Assembly: GCA_963697915.1 (NCBI GenBank)
Contig: OY969103.1
Span: forward strand, 186,001-250,000
Source of the DNA: VRUE01 sp963697915
GTDB lineage: Bacteria; Actinomycetota; Thermoleophilia; Solirubrobacterales; 70-9
Direction: 5' to 3'
Length of the DNA: 64,000 nt
Part shown: in pieces, positions 16,603 to 24,966 of the stretch
Layout: each line of letters starts with the position of its first letter
Position numbering within the stretch: the first letter of the stretch is position 1
Notes under the pieces: model-generated
Told to the model about the DNA's origin: nothing
Seen by the model: the letters and a program-made list of their open reading frames with translations, nothing else
Database searches by the model: none
Made by a program: the position numbers and the translations under genes

Positions 16603-17535
16603 TCAGGCGACGGCGCGCAGGCGGCTCTTGGCGCGCTGGGCGATCACCGATGCCCAGTCGGAGTCCTTGATCTGGACCGGCGCGGTGGTGGCGACGAAGT
16701 CGGCAAGGATCGTGGCGAGACCGTCGGGATCTTCGAGGTGGGGGAAGTGGGAGGCGCGCGGCAGCGTCTCGAAGCGGCAGCGCGGGATCGCCTCGGCGGC
16801 CTGGCGGCCATGCTCGATCGGGATCGTGCGGTCGCGCTCGCCCCAGAGGATCAGGGTCTGCATCTCGCCGAGCAGGTAGAGCCGGTCGCTGGCGCTGACG
16901 TGCTGGCCGTGGACGTCGATCACGGCGCGCAGGGTCTGCAGGAAGGCGCGCCTCGACCCCGGCTCCTGCAGCGGCCGCAGCGCCCGGGCGACCGCCTCCA
17001 GGTAGACGCCGCGCGAGTTGCCGCGCTCGCGCAGGCCGGCGCCGGTCGCGTCGATCGCGTCGACCAGGCGACGCTGCGTGGCCAGGCGCAGCAGCGGCGC
17101 CACGCCGGGCAGCGCCGCGGCGCGCAGCAGCGGGCTGACCTCGTGCCCGAGCCCACCGCTGGAGATCAACACAAGGCGCTCGGTGCGCTGGGGGAACTGG
17201 TAGAAGAACTGCATCGCGACGCCACCACCGAGCGAGTGGCCGACGATCGTCGCCCGCTCGATCCCGATCGTCGTCAGCAGGTCGCGGATGCTGGCCGCGT
17301 GGGCGCCGAGCGAGTAGTCGCCGCGCGGGGTCGCCGAGTCGCCATGCCCGATCAGGTCCGGCGCCACCACCCGGTAGGAGCCAGCGAGGCGCTCCGCCAC
17401 CTCTTGCCAATGACGGGACGAGTTGATCATGCCGTGGATGAGCACGATCGTCGGCCCGCTGCCGGCTACGCGGTAGACCGCCCGGTGGCCGTGCAGGTCG
17501 ACCTCGTGCGCCTCGAAGCAGCTGGCCGCTTCCAC
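16603..17535 (-). CDS. alpha/beta-fold hydrolase
   Basis: A 310-residue hydrolase. IVLIHGMINSSRHWQEVAE gives the oxyanion hole, VGHSLGGGVAMQ the Ser nucleophile, LWGERDRTIPIEHG the Asp, and PRASHFPHLEDP the His. The pattern GHGDSATPRGDYSLGAHA is that of lysophospholipase/esterase-type members. The start is a GTG at 17535. Seven bases separate its stop from the NUDIX start, indicating one transcription unit. Nothing narrows the substrate. Confidence 0.88.
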   Translation of the reverse strand: MEAASCFEAHEVDLHGHRAVYRVAGSGPTIVLIHGMINSSRHWQEVAERLAGSYRVVAPDLIGHGDSATPRGDYSLGAHAASIRDLLTTIGIERATIVGHSLGGGVAMQFFYQFPQRTERLVLISSGGLGHEVSPLLRAAALPGVAPLLRLATQRRLVDAIDATGAGLRERGNSRGVYLEAVARALRPLQEPGSRRAFLQTLRAVIDVHGQHVSASDRLYLLGEMQTLILWGERDRTIPIEHGRQAAEAIPRCRFETLPRASHFPHLEDPDGLATILADFVATTAPVQIKDSDWASVIAQRAKSRLRAVA

Positions 17536-17650
17536 GGGAGAGAACCTTACCGCCGAGCTGCGCGGTCACGAAAGTCTTCACCGTCCACGGTCAGCTTGGA
17601 GAAGCCCGCGGGCTGAATAGACGTCGCGATCCGCCTCTACTCTGCCCGCC

Positions 17651-18829
17651 ATGTCCAGCCAGGAAAGCCGGCCGCCGGCCACGCTCGACCCGCCCCAGGC
17701 CAGCGGCGAGGCGGTCCGGGTTCGCCTCCGCTGGGAGGAGGAGACCCGGGAGGTCACCTTCGCCGGCGCGAATGGCTGGCTCACGCCCAACCCCGATGCC
17801 GCCTTCGTCGCGGCGCTGCCGGTGGCGATGGGGGTTGCCTCCTCACTCGACCTCCCGGACGGCGTCTCCCCCGACCTGCTCCGGGGCTCCGACGCGATCC
17901 AGAACGTGCTCTCGAGCTGGGACTCGACACTGCAGCGGGTCGAGCTGCGGCCGGGCGCCGCCCCGACGGCGGACCCGCCCAAGGGGCGCGGCACCGCGGC
18001 CTTCTTCACCTGCGGCGTCGACAGCTTCTACACGCTGCTGACCCGCCGCGAGGAAATCGACGCGGTCGTCTTCGCTCACGGCCTCGACCTGCCGCGCGAC
18101 GACGCCAAGCGCGAGCTGGTCTCGGCGACGATCCAGGGCGTCGCGGCGGAGCTCGGCCTGCCGGCGATCGAGCTCGAAACCGACCTGCGCGCCGCCTTCT
18201 CCGACGCGACCTGCGACTGGGAGCGGATCTACACCAGCGCGGCGCTGGCGACGATCGGGCAGCTGCTCGCCTCCCGCTTCGAGCGCGTCCTGATCCCCGC
18301 CACCCACTCCTACCGCGACCTTCACCCCACCGGCAGCCACCCGCTGCTCGACCCGCTCTACTCGGGCAACCGCCTGCGGATCGAGCACGTCGACGCCGTC
18401 CCCCGCGTGGCCAAGCTCGAGCACCTCGCCGACTCGGAGCTGGCGATGTCGTCTCTGCGCGTCTGCTTCCAGCCGAACGTCGAGACGCTCAACTGCGGTC
18501 AGTGCGCGAAGTGCGTGCGGACGATGACCGGCCTGCGGGTGATCGGCGCGCCGGGGCGCTGCGCCACCCTGCCGGCCGAGTTCTCACTGCGCGAGATGTC
18601 GAGCGGCCCGGTCCGCACCCGGCGCTCGCTCACCTACGTCAAAGAGAACCTGGCGGCGCTGGAAGCGCGCGGCGCCGACCCCGACCTGACCTTCGCCCTG
18701 CAGCGGATCGTCACGCGCGGCGCGCGCTTCGACGCCTGGGAGAAGTCGAAGCGGCTGGCGAGCGCGGGGCGGCGGGCGGCGCGAGCGCGGCTCAGGCGAG
18801 CGCGGCGGAGGGGCTCGGCACGGGGGTGA
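17651..18829 (+). CDS. QueC-like PP-loop protein with zinc motif (function unknown)
   Basis: A 392-residue protein. A PP-loop-like segment, AAFFTCGVDSFYTLL (residues 116-130), matches the SGGxDS loop of ATP-pyrophosphatases with a changed first half (TCGVDS). Later the set VCFQPN (Cys272) and NCGQCAKCVR (Cys282, 285, 288) copies the Cys-x9-CxxCxxC zinc site of 7-cyano-7-deazaguanine synthase (QueC). The length is about twice that of QueC because of an N-terminal 110-residue domain that I do not recognise and a basic C-terminal tail. No other queuosine-pathway gene is nearby, so it is unlikely to make preQ0. It overlaps tail-to-tail by 38 bp with the DUF218-like gene. Confidence 0.78.
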   Translation: MSSQESRPPATLDPPQASGEAVRVRLRWEEETREVTFAGANGWLTPNPDAAFVAALPVAMGVASSLDLPDGVSPDLLRGSDAIQNVLSSWDSTLQRVELRPGAAPTADPPKGRGTAAFFTCGVDSFYTLLTRREEIDAVVFAHGLDLPRDDAKRELVSATIQGVAAELGLPAIELETDLRAAFSDATCDWERIYTSAALATIGQLLASRFERVLIPATHSYRDLHPTGSHPLLDPLYSGNRLRIEHVDAVPRVAKLEHLADSELAMSSLRVCFQPNVETLNCGQCAKCVRTMTGLRVIGAPGRCATLPAEFSLREMSSGPVRTRRSLTYVKENLAALEARGADPDLTFALQRIVTRGARFDAWEKSKRLASAGRRAARARLRRARRRGSARG

Positions 18830-19826
18830 TCGCCCCGGCGAGCCTGCCGGCGGCCTGCACGGTGCTGCGGATCTCCTGCAGGTAGACGTGCGGCGGCGCG
18901 GCGCCCGACCCGGGGTCGGCGGCCCAGACCGGCGGGTGGGCGACCAGCTCGAGCGCGAGACCATCGTCGCCGAGCCCGAGCGCCCGCACCGCGTCGAGGC
19001 ACTGGAAGGGCCTGCAGGTCGGCGACGTGAAGAGCGCGACGGGCTCCCGCTCATCCGCCAGATCCTCGGCGAGGACCCGCAGCGTGTCGTAGGTCGAGGC
19101 CCGGTCGGCGCCGTCGGCGGCGGGCGCCTTGACCAGACTCACTTCCTCCACCAAGGAGCCGGCGCCGAACACACGGCTCGCCGCCGCCGTCATCAGGTCC
19201 GCCTCCTCACGCGCACCCGGCGCGTAGGCCCGGACCTCGGGGCTCAGGCGCTCGCGGCGATCGAGCGCCCGCGGTGCACAGAGCAGGACGACGCGGACGC
19301 CCGTGAGCGACTCCGCGCGGATCGCGAGCGCCGCCGCGCGGGCGCGGTTGAGCGGGGCAAGGCGCCTGCCGCCGAGCACGACGAGCGTCCGCGGCGCACC
19401 GTTCAAGCGGCCCGGCGAGCGCAACCCGAGAGCGGCGGCGGCCTCGGCGACGGCGGCCACCGGGAGGCCCGGCTGGGGCGGGGGTTCGTCGTCGGGGAGG
19501 CGCTCACCGCCGTTCACCCGGTAGTCCCAGGCGGTGCCGGGCCGGGACCACTCGCAGATCTCGCCGAGCGCGGCGACGATCCGCGCGAGACGATCGCGAC
19601 CGGCCACGCCCATGCGCGGCTGGTAATCGAGCTCCGTCGGCCAGCTGAGCCGCTCGACGGCACCGTCCCGCTCGCGCCGCCCGGGCACGTGCTCGACCAG
19701 CCGGCGAAGGTGGTCCGAGCACAACCAGTCGGCGACCGCGTCAGCCAGCCGATCCACCTCACCGGGCGTGAACGGCCGATCGAAGAACCACTCCCCCTTG
19801 TCCGGGGACTCGCCATCGCCGCCCAT
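18792..19826 (-). CDS. DUF218/YdcF-like protein (function unknown)
   Basis: A 344-residue protein. The middle LVVLGGRRLAPLNRARAAAL and VRVVLLCAPR, then ASTYDTLRVLAEDL and ALFTSPTCRPFQCLDAVRAL, follow the DUF218/ElyC-YdcF pattern: a Rossmann-like strand with a Gly-rich loop, a conserved Arg-T/S pair, then T-S-x(n)-R. The N-terminal 100 residues are specific to this protein. Some DUF218 proteins act in envelope or peptidoglycan metabolism; no such role can be assigned here. The frame is open to 20426; ATG 19826 is preferred because upstream residues have no protein-like character. It is 78 bp from the divergent SRPBCC gene. Confidence 0.7.
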   Translation of the reverse strand: MGGDGESPDKGEWFFDRPFTPGEVDRLADAVADWLCSDHLRRLVEHVPGRRERDGAVERLSWPTELDYQPRMGVAGRDRLARIVAALGEICEWSRPGTAWDYRVNGGERLPDDEPPPQPGLPVAAVAEAAAALGLRSPGRLNGAPRTLVVLGGRRLAPLNRARAAALAIRAESLTGVRVVLLCAPRALDRRERLSPEVRAYAPGAREEADLMTAAASRVFGAGSLVEEVSLVKAPAADGADRASTYDTLRVLAEDLADEREPVALFTSPTCRPFQCLDAVRALGLGDDGLALELVAHPPVWAADPGSGAAPPHVYLQEIRSTVQAAGRLAGAITPVPSPSAALA

Positions 19827-19904
19827 GAGCAGGCGGCACCCTACTCGACGCCATGGCGGTCGTCCCGACCCCGGGGCCCAGTCCCGATCGGTAACGTCGG
19901 AGGC

Positions 19905-20366
19905 ATGGCATCTACCCGGCTGAAGCGACATATCCGCGCGCCCCGGTCGGCCGTGTACCGGGCGCTCCTCGACCCGGACGCGATCGCCCGCTGGCGGGTG
20001 CCCGACGGGATGAGCTGCGTCGTCCACGAGCTCAACCCCGAGGTCGGCGGCGCCTTCCGCGTCTCGCTCACCTACGACGCCCCGACCGAGAGCGGCAAGA
20101 CCACCGCACAGACCGACACCTACGCCGGCCACTTCACCCGCCTCGTCCCCGATCGCGAGGTCGTCGAGGTGATCGAGTTCGCGACCGACGATCCTCAGCT
20201 CAGGGGCGAGATGACGATCACGACCACGCTGGAGGACGCCGACGGGGGCACCGACGTCGTCGCCCACCACGAGGACATCCCACCCGGCGTCCGACCCGAG
20301 GACAACGAGGTCGGCACGCGCATGGCGCTCGACAAGCTCGCCGCCCTGCTCGAACGGCGCGCCTGA
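19905..20366 (+). CDS. SRPBCC / AHSA1-type START-domain protein
   Basis: A 153-residue helix-grip protein. RLKRHIRAPRSAVYRALLDPDAIARWRVPDGM is split over positions 5-37, with GGAFRVSLTYD, THYAGH-like YAGHFTRLVPDREVVEVIEF and MTITTTLEDADGGTDVVAHHEDIP, and the last helix LDKLAALLERR. This is the AHSA1 subgroup of small-molecule pocket proteins. No ArsR partner is adjacent, unlike the copy at 7.9 kb. The ATG at 19905 has a GGAGG-like site (CGGAGGC) directly upstream. The ligand is unknown. Confidence 0.85.
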   Translation: MASTRLKRHIRAPRSAVYRALLDPDAIARWRVPDGMSCVVHELNPEVGGAFRVSLTYDAPTESGKTTAQTDTYAGHFTRLVPDREVVEVIEFATDDPQLRGEMTITTTLEDADGGTDVVAHHEDIPPGVRPEDNEVGTRMALDKLAALLERRA

Positions 20367-20426
20367 CCCGCGCGAAAGCCCGGCGGTCATCTCTGCCTCC
20401 GGCTCCCTGGACGAATTAGAGTTCAT

Positions 20427-20446
20427 ACGATTAAACGTTTAATCGT
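20427..20446. promoter_or_regulatory. 20-bp perfect palindrome, probable operator of the Fic gene
   Basis: ACGATTAAACGTTTAATCGT reads identically on both strands and is very AT-rich against the surrounding GC-rich DNA. It ends 13 bp before the Fic GTG. A possible -10 box (TAGACT, 20448-20453) follows it, placing transcription start at about the GTG itself, i.e. a leaderless message. A protein bound to the palindrome would cover the spacer and -35 region. The Fic protein's own C-terminal winged helix is a candidate ligand. Confidence 0.75.
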
Positions 20447-20459
20447 CTAGACTTGGGTC

Positions 20460-21539
20460 GTGATCTACGCAACCCCGCCGATAGGCGCCGCTCTGCGAAG
20501 CCAGCTCGACGAGCTGGCGCAGCTACGCGCGGCCTTGGGCGACGAGGTCAAGGTCCGCACTCGCTGGATGGGCAGCCTGCGGCGCGAGGTGCGCGCCAAC
20601 TCGATCGAGAGCTCGACCTCGATCGAGGGCTTCTCGGTCTCCCCCGAGGAAGCGCTCGAGCTGGTCGGCAACCGGGCAGCGGCAGAGCGCGACAGCGAGA
20701 ACCGACAGGCGGTCGCCTGCTACGCCCAGGCCATGGACCACGTGGGGACGATGGGGGTCGATCCCTCGTTCAAGTGGGTTGACCGGGTCATCCTCGACCT
20801 GCATTTCGAGGCCTGCTCGTTCCAGCGCGACAAGGACCCGGGGCTTTGGCGCACCGGGCCCATCGGTGTGACCGCCACCGACGGCTCGCTCGAGTTCGAA
20901 GGCCCCGACGGGGACCGGGTGGTTTCCCTGATGGACGAGGTGGTCAACTGGCTCGCCGCCGGCGACCTGGATGCCGACTCTGTGGTGCGGGCGGCGATGG
21001 CCCACCTCCACGTCACCTCGGTTCACCCGTTTCGCGACGGCAACGGTCGCATCTCGCGGATCGTCCAGTCGCTGGTCCTTGCCCGAGAGGGACTCGCGGC
21101 CCCGGAGTTCTTCTCGATCGAGGAGTACCTGGGAACCCACACCCAGGAGTACTACGCCGCGTTGCGCGAGGCGCAGGGCGGGAGCTACCAGCCGGAGCGC
21201 GACGCGAGCGGATGGGTCTCGTTCTGCGTCAGCGCCCACATCGCCCAGGCCCGCCGGCGCCTGGCGCAGATCGAGGAAGCCGCCGCACGCTGGGCCTCCC
21301 TGGAACGACTGGTCGGCGCTCGGAGCTGGCCGGATCGACTGGTCATCGCGCTCGAGCAGAGCCTCGCCGGCGGAACCGATCGCGCCAGGTACGGAAGCGA
21401 GGCAGACGTGTCGCCGGCCACCGCGAGCGCCGACTTCAGGCGCCTGCTCGACTCCGGGCTCGTGGAGCAACGCGGGCGCGGGAGGAGCACCGGTTACCTC
21501 GCGAGCGCCCTCCTGCGCGAGGCGCTTCCCCGTTCCTGA
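20460..21539 (+). CDS. Fic-domain AMPylase-type protein with C-terminal winged helix
   Basis: A 359-residue Fic protein. The active-site loop HPFRDGNGR starts at His189 and fits the consensus HPFx(D/E)GN(G/K)R, so it should transfer AMP from ATP to a Ser/Thr/Tyr. The inhibitory helix lies N-terminal as SSTSIEG (Ser52, Glu56, Gly57), which makes it a class II Fic that is autoinhibited until Glu56 is displaced. The C-terminal 90 residues (IEEAAARWASLERLVG, VSPATASADFRRLLDSGLVEQRGRGRSTGYL) form a winged helix typical of this architecture. The GTG start at 20460 sits at the predicted transcription start behind the palindrome. The target protein is unknown; many such proteins work as toxin-like regulators. 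Confidence 0.93.
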   Translation: MIYATPPIGAALRSQLDELAQLRAALGDEVKVRTRWMGSLRREVRANSIESSTSIEGFSVSPEEALELVGNRAAAERDSENRQAVACYAQAMDHVGTMGVDPSFKWVDRVILDLHFEACSFQRDKDPGLWRTGPIGVTATDGSLEFEGPDGDRVVSLMDEVVNWLAAGDLDADSVVRAAMAHLHVTSVHPFRDGNGRISRIVQSLVLAREGLAAPEFFSIEEYLGTHTQEYYAALREAQGGSYQPERDASGWVSFCVSAHIAQARRRLAQIEEAAARWASLERLVGARSWPDRLVIALEQSLAGGTDRARYGSEADVSPATASADFRRLLDSGLVEQRGRGRSTGYLASALLREALPRS

Positions 21540-21617
21540 CCCAAAGGCGACGCCACCCAGGGCGCCGCGAGACCCCGACCTACTAGGTCTGACCGAGGTG
21601 AATGCCAAGCTTGCGTC

Positions 21618-22097
21618 GTGGCCGACGCAGACAAAGACATTCTTTACCGCGTCGCCTACGACGAGGCGGTTCGAGCGCTCTCCGAGCAGCAGGGAACCAT
21701 CGACAGCTTCCGAACGCGTGCGGGTCTCGTACTTTCAGCTGCCGCCATCACGACTTCTTTCATGGGCGCGCAGGCACTTGAAGGAGGAGGGTCGCGTGGG
21801 GCCGCCTGGTTGGGGCTTGCCTCATTCGTCGGCGTCGCTGTCGTATCACTCGGCATCCTGTGGCCTCGTCGGTGGGAGTTCACGGCGAACCCGCGTGACG
21901 TGATTCAGACCTACATCGAGTCTGAGCAACCAGCTCCCATCGATGAATTGCACCGAGATCTATCCCTGCACATGCATGACAGCTATTCCGAGAACCGGAA
22001 GGGTCTGGAGCAGCTCGCGGCGTTCTTCCAGATTGCCTGCGGCCTGCTCGCTCTCGAGGTGGTCCTATGGATCATCGCCATCGCATCGACCCCGTAA
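21618..22097 (+). CDS. small three-helix membrane protein of unknown function
   Basis: A 159-residue protein with a cytoplasmic-looking N-terminus (DKDILYRVAYDEAVRALSEQQ, then GTIDSFRTRAG), two adjacent membrane helices (about 38-57 and 63-85), a polar helical loop (YIESEQPAPIDELHRDLSLH) and a third membrane helix at the end (LLALEVVLWIIAIA). The layout (short helix, two membrane segments, soluble helix) resembles small membrane effector or sensor proteins scattered in actinobacterial accessory regions, including some nucleotide-signalling defence effectors, but I cannot place it in a named family. The start is GTG 21618. A 32-codon ORF follows nine bases downstream. Confidence 0.7.
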   Translation: MADADKDILYRVAYDEAVRALSEQQGTIDSFRTRAGLVLSAAAITTSFMGAQALEGGGSRGAAWLGLASFVGVAVVSLGILWPRRWEFTANPRDVIQTYIESEQPAPIDELHRDLSLHMHDSYSENRKGLEQLAAFFQIACGLLALEVVLWIIAIASTP

Positions 22098-22106
22098 GAT
22101 CGCCTC

Positions 22107-22205
22107 ATGGCACAGACCGCGCCTCCCACTCCACCTCCTGAGCCGAAACGCCCGAGCCCGATGCAGGTCGAAACGCGCGGCCTTTCGCTGGGCAAGGACA
22201 AGTAG
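22107..22205 (+). CDS. possible 32-residue proline-rich small protein
   Basis: ATG at 22107 opens a 33-codon frame nine bases after the stop of the three-helix membrane protein. The peptide begins MAQTAPPTPPPEPKRPSP and ends RGLSLGKDK, with seven prolines in the first 18 residues and a basic tail. The short spacing suggests translational coupling. No family is recognised and a chance ORF is possible, since Pro-rich frames are common in GC-rich DNA. Confidence 0.4.
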   Translation: MAQTAPPTPPPEPKRPSPMQVETRGLSLGKDK

Positions 22206-22260
22206 CTACCGAGGCCTCGCTCGGATCCAATGGTCTCGTTCGCCGTGGGAGACTGCGGTC

Positions 22261-23244
22261 GTGCGGCCCGCTAAGCACAAAGACAGGGGCAGTCGCGACT
22301 GGCCGGATTGGTGGCGCGAGCGCGGGAAGCGAGAGCTCCAGTGCATCCATACGCAGAGATCCCCAAAGCGTCGCCTGCGCGGATATTCGTGCGCGGCACT
22401 CGGGGTAGTCCTCCTCGTGTCAGCGTTGCCCGCGGCGGCCACCGGAACTGAATCGATCCCGCCCCCCGAGCCGAGAATCCTGAGCGCGTCGTGGGGCACC
22501 GAAAACGCGGTCGGCTGTCCCAGCGGGGAGCAGGGGCTCGACAACATCCCGACCACCTTCAACTGGTTTGTCCGTCGCGCCTCGATCCAGCCTGCCGACT
22601 TCCGGATCGTCCGCGGCGATGGCAGCGTCGCCATTCCTACCTGTGCCCTCCAGTTTCCGCCGGACGAGTTGGACGAGGCTCAGACGGTGAACCTGATCGG
22701 CGACTTCGGGGACTCGGAGAGCGGGCCGACGCCGGTGGCGATCCGCATTGTCGGCAGGCTGCAGGGCAGAGCCCCGGGCGCCCGCAAGTGGCGGCAGATC
22801 AGGGGCCTACCGAAGGTCAGCGTCGATCCGCTGTCCGGCGGCCCGTACATCGTCGACGCCTGGGCGCTCACGCCATCGATCTACCGCCGTGACCGCAACC
22901 GCTGCACCGTCGGCAAGGCCTTCGTGCGCGTGATGTGGTCCAACGGCCTCACCGCCTATCCCACCGGGGAAGAGGTCGGTGCCCCGGTCGCCGCCTCCTA
23001 CCGCGCTCTGTACAAGCCGCCGCGTGGCAAGCCCATCGCGATCGCCCCGCTCGAAGTCGCCGACCTCTACGACCACGAAACCTCGTTCAACGCCGACAAC
23101 ATGCACGATCTCTGCCTCCCGCAGCCTCCGCATGGAGCGAAGCTCACCGGAGTAACGATCGCCGCCGAGCTGATCCAGGACCCCAACGGAGACCCGAACC
23201 TCGCCCAGAGATTCAGAGCACCGCGGCCTGGATCAAGCCGCTGA
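22261..23244 (+). CDS. secreted protein of unknown function
   Basis: A frame of 327 residues from a GTG at 22261. After a basic, Trp/Arg-rich N-terminus comes a hydrophobic export segment (YSCAALGVVLLVSALPAAAT, about residues 42-61). The mature part contains four to six cysteines (GCPSGEQG, PTCALQF, NRCTVGKAF, HDLCLPQPP) probably paired outside the cell. No known domain is recognised. The start is uncertain because the export signal lies about 40 residues in, which is long for a signal peptide; no start codon lies closer in frame. It is followed 45 bp later by another exported protein and may share its transcript. Confidence 0.65.
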   Translation: MRPAKHKDRGSRDWPDWWRERGKRELQCIHTQRSPKRRLRGYSCAALGVVLLVSALPAAATGTESIPPPEPRILSASWGTENAVGCPSGEQGLDNIPTTFNWFVRRASIQPADFRIVRGDGSVAIPTCALQFPPDELDEAQTVNLIGDFGDSESGPTPVAIRIVGRLQGRAPGARKWRQIRGLPKVSVDPLSGGPYIVDAWALTPSIYRRDRNRCTVGKAFVRVMWSNGLTAYPTGEEVGAPVAASYRALYKPPRGKPIAIAPLEVADLYDHETSFNADNMHDLCLPQPPHGAKLTGVTIAAELIQDPNGDPNLAQRFRAPRPGSSR

Positions 23245-23289
23245 CCGCAGTTCAAGTCCCGCCTGAGGGCTGCCGAAACAATCCAACCT

Positions 23290-24660
23290 ATGCCCCGCCC
23301 GCTGCCGATCCGCTCGCTCCCCGCACTCTTCGTCCTCGCGCTCGGCCTGCTCATCGGCCTGCCGGTCGGCGCCTCGGCGGCGGCGCCGAGCGCCTTCCCA
23401 CATTGCTCGTGGTGGACGATGACGACGCCGGAAACGATGAACGTCGCCTTCCCGGACGCGGCGGCGACTTACTGGACGACCCCGTTCCACGCCGAAAGCG
23501 GCGCCGAGATCAGGATCGAAGGCAGGTATCCGGATGCCCGTTACATGTCGTTCAACGTCTACGACGAAGATGGTGGATCGTTCGAAGCGAACAGGGTCTC
23601 GTCGGGGATCGCCGACTACCAGATCGATCCCCAGCCCGGCTCGGTCAACCCCTTCCAGCGCCGGGGCAAATCGGGCGGCGCCTTCACCCTGACCGTTAGC
23701 GGTGACGTAAGGGCCGGCGAAGCGAACGCTCTGCCCCTGGCTCCTGAACTCGCGACCGATCAGGACGCCGCGCCGCTCGGGTTCCTCCTCTACCGCGTCT
23801 ACTTGCCTACCGGCGGCAACGCCGCCGTGGAACTGCCGAAGCTCTCCTTGGTCGAGAACGGCGAGGAGACCGCGCTACCGCGATGCCCGGCCCCAACCGG
23901 AATGCTCGCCGCGACGATCCGATCCAAAGCGGCGGCGACCAAGGCCGCGAAGAACCTGTCCACGCGGCTGGGCGTCGAGCCGACGAAGCGGATGGTTCGG
24001 GGACTGTTGAAGCTCGGAAAGGCAGTGCGGGGCGGTACGGAAGGGACGAAGCCGTGTCGCCGCTCGGAATGCCCACCTCCACTCGAGTTCTTCCGCGCCT
24101 CGGCGGCAGCGACTAACTCCTTCTTCCCCAACGTCAACAACGCCTACGTCTCGGCGCTGTTCCGGCCGGTAGCCGGGACTGTCGTCGTCGTTCGCGGCAG
24201 GGCGCCAACGACGCCGCGCGGGACCCATCCCGTTCCCTGGCCTCAGAAGAACCTCCAGTTGCGCTACTTCTCGCTCTGCAACAACGTCTATCGGAGCCCC
24301 TGGCCGGTGGTCGCAAACCCGATCGGCGGCGGCAAGAGCGAATACGGATGCGCAGCCGACCTTGAAACCACGTTGAACGCGGCCGGAGAGTACGCCTACG
24401 TCGTCGCCGAGCCGAGCGAGCGAGATGCGATCGAGACAGCGGGCGGGACCTTCATCCCACTCTCAACCACGCAGCCGCACACCCGCCAGATCCTGATCTT
24501 CCGCAACATGCTGCCGAACGAAGGCTTCGACCATGCCGTGCAAGACGCGCCGCAGAACGCCAAACCGGCCGGCGCCGCCCGGGCGATGGACCGCTACTAC
24601 CCACGCGCCTACCGCTGCACCCTGGCGCAGTTCGAAGCCGACGACCGCGCCTGCGGCTGA
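23290..24660 (+). CDS. large secreted protein of unknown function
   Basis: A 456-residue exported protein. The signal peptide is SLPALFVLALGLLIGLPVGASA (about residues 9-30). The mature N-terminal domain has EIRIEGRYPDARYMSFNVYDEDG and YQIDPQPGSVNPF, similar in style to DUF1214-type extracellular beta domains. The C-terminal domain has FFPNVNNAYVSALF, LRYFSLCNNVYRSPWPV, YAYVVAEPSERDAI and RQILIFRNMLPNEGF. Proteins of this build occur in mycobacteria and other actinobacteria as hypothetical exported proteins. Function is unknown. The start ATG 23290 directly precedes the signal peptide. Confidence 0.8.
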   Translation: MPRPLPIRSLPALFVLALGLLIGLPVGASAAAPSAFPHCSWWTMTTPETMNVAFPDAAATYWTTPFHAESGAEIRIEGRYPDARYMSFNVYDEDGGSFEANRVSSGIADYQIDPQPGSVNPFQRRGKSGGAFTLTVSGDVRAGEANALPLAPELATDQDAAPLGFLLYRVYLPTGGNAAVELPKLSLVENGEETALPRCPAPTGMLAATIRSKAAATKAAKNLSTRLGVEPTKRMVRGLLKLGKAVRGGTEGTKPCRRSECPPPLEFFRASAAATNSFFPNVNNAYVSALFRPVAGTVVVVRGRAPTTPRGTHPVPWPQKNLQLRYFSLCNNVYRSPWPVVANPIGGGKSEYGCAADLETTLNAAGEYAYVVAEPSERDAIETAGGTFIPLSTTQPHTRQILIFRNMLPNEGFDHAVQDAPQNAKPAGAARAMDRYYPRAYRCTLAQFEADDRACG

Positions 24661-24786
24661 CAGTTGGTCCTCGCAGCGGAAGGTCCTGATCGCGGACGCC
24701 CGATCCACCGAGCCAACCGGAACGCCGTGCGCCAGAAGATCCCCGATCGCCGGCGGAAGCGCGGGCCTCCCGCCCGTCGGCGATAT

Positions 24787-24966
24787 CTACCCCTCGCCGT
24801 TGGGCGGCTGCATCAGCGGCACGTGCTCCTGCCAGAACTTCTCCGACTCATCCGGGGTCATCGCTCTCGTGCCGGTGCGCCTGCGAATCTCCTCGATCGA
24901 AGTCGCCTTGGACGGCCAATCCGGCGCGTAGATCAGCTTCACCTCCGCCGCTTCCTCCTCGGTCAT
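24787..24966 (-). CDS. possible 59-residue acidic small protein
   Basis: ATG 24966 opens a 60-codon frame with protein-like composition: EEEAAEVKLIYAPDWPSKAT, then SIEEIRRRTGTRAMTPDESEK and FWQEHVPLMQPP. In the same frame, related-looking residues (ITKSELIAQVESM) continue upstream for about 12 codons without a normal start codon, so the original gene may have started further up and lost its start. The amphipathic helical pattern is like small antitoxin or regulator proteins, but no family is recognised. It lies at the left end of the lower-GC island. Confidence 0.45.
   Translation of the reverse strand: MTEEEAAEVKLIYAPDWPSKATSIEEIRRRTGTRAMTPDESEKFWQEHVPLMQPPNGEG

Noticed and set aside
15391..17616. 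A 741-codon plus-strand frame opposite the RDD, NUDIX and hydrolase genes
   Set aside because: Its product is Arg/Ser/Ala-rich without domains, while the opposite strand holds three genes with complete family motifs. A shadow frame of GC-rich coding DNA.
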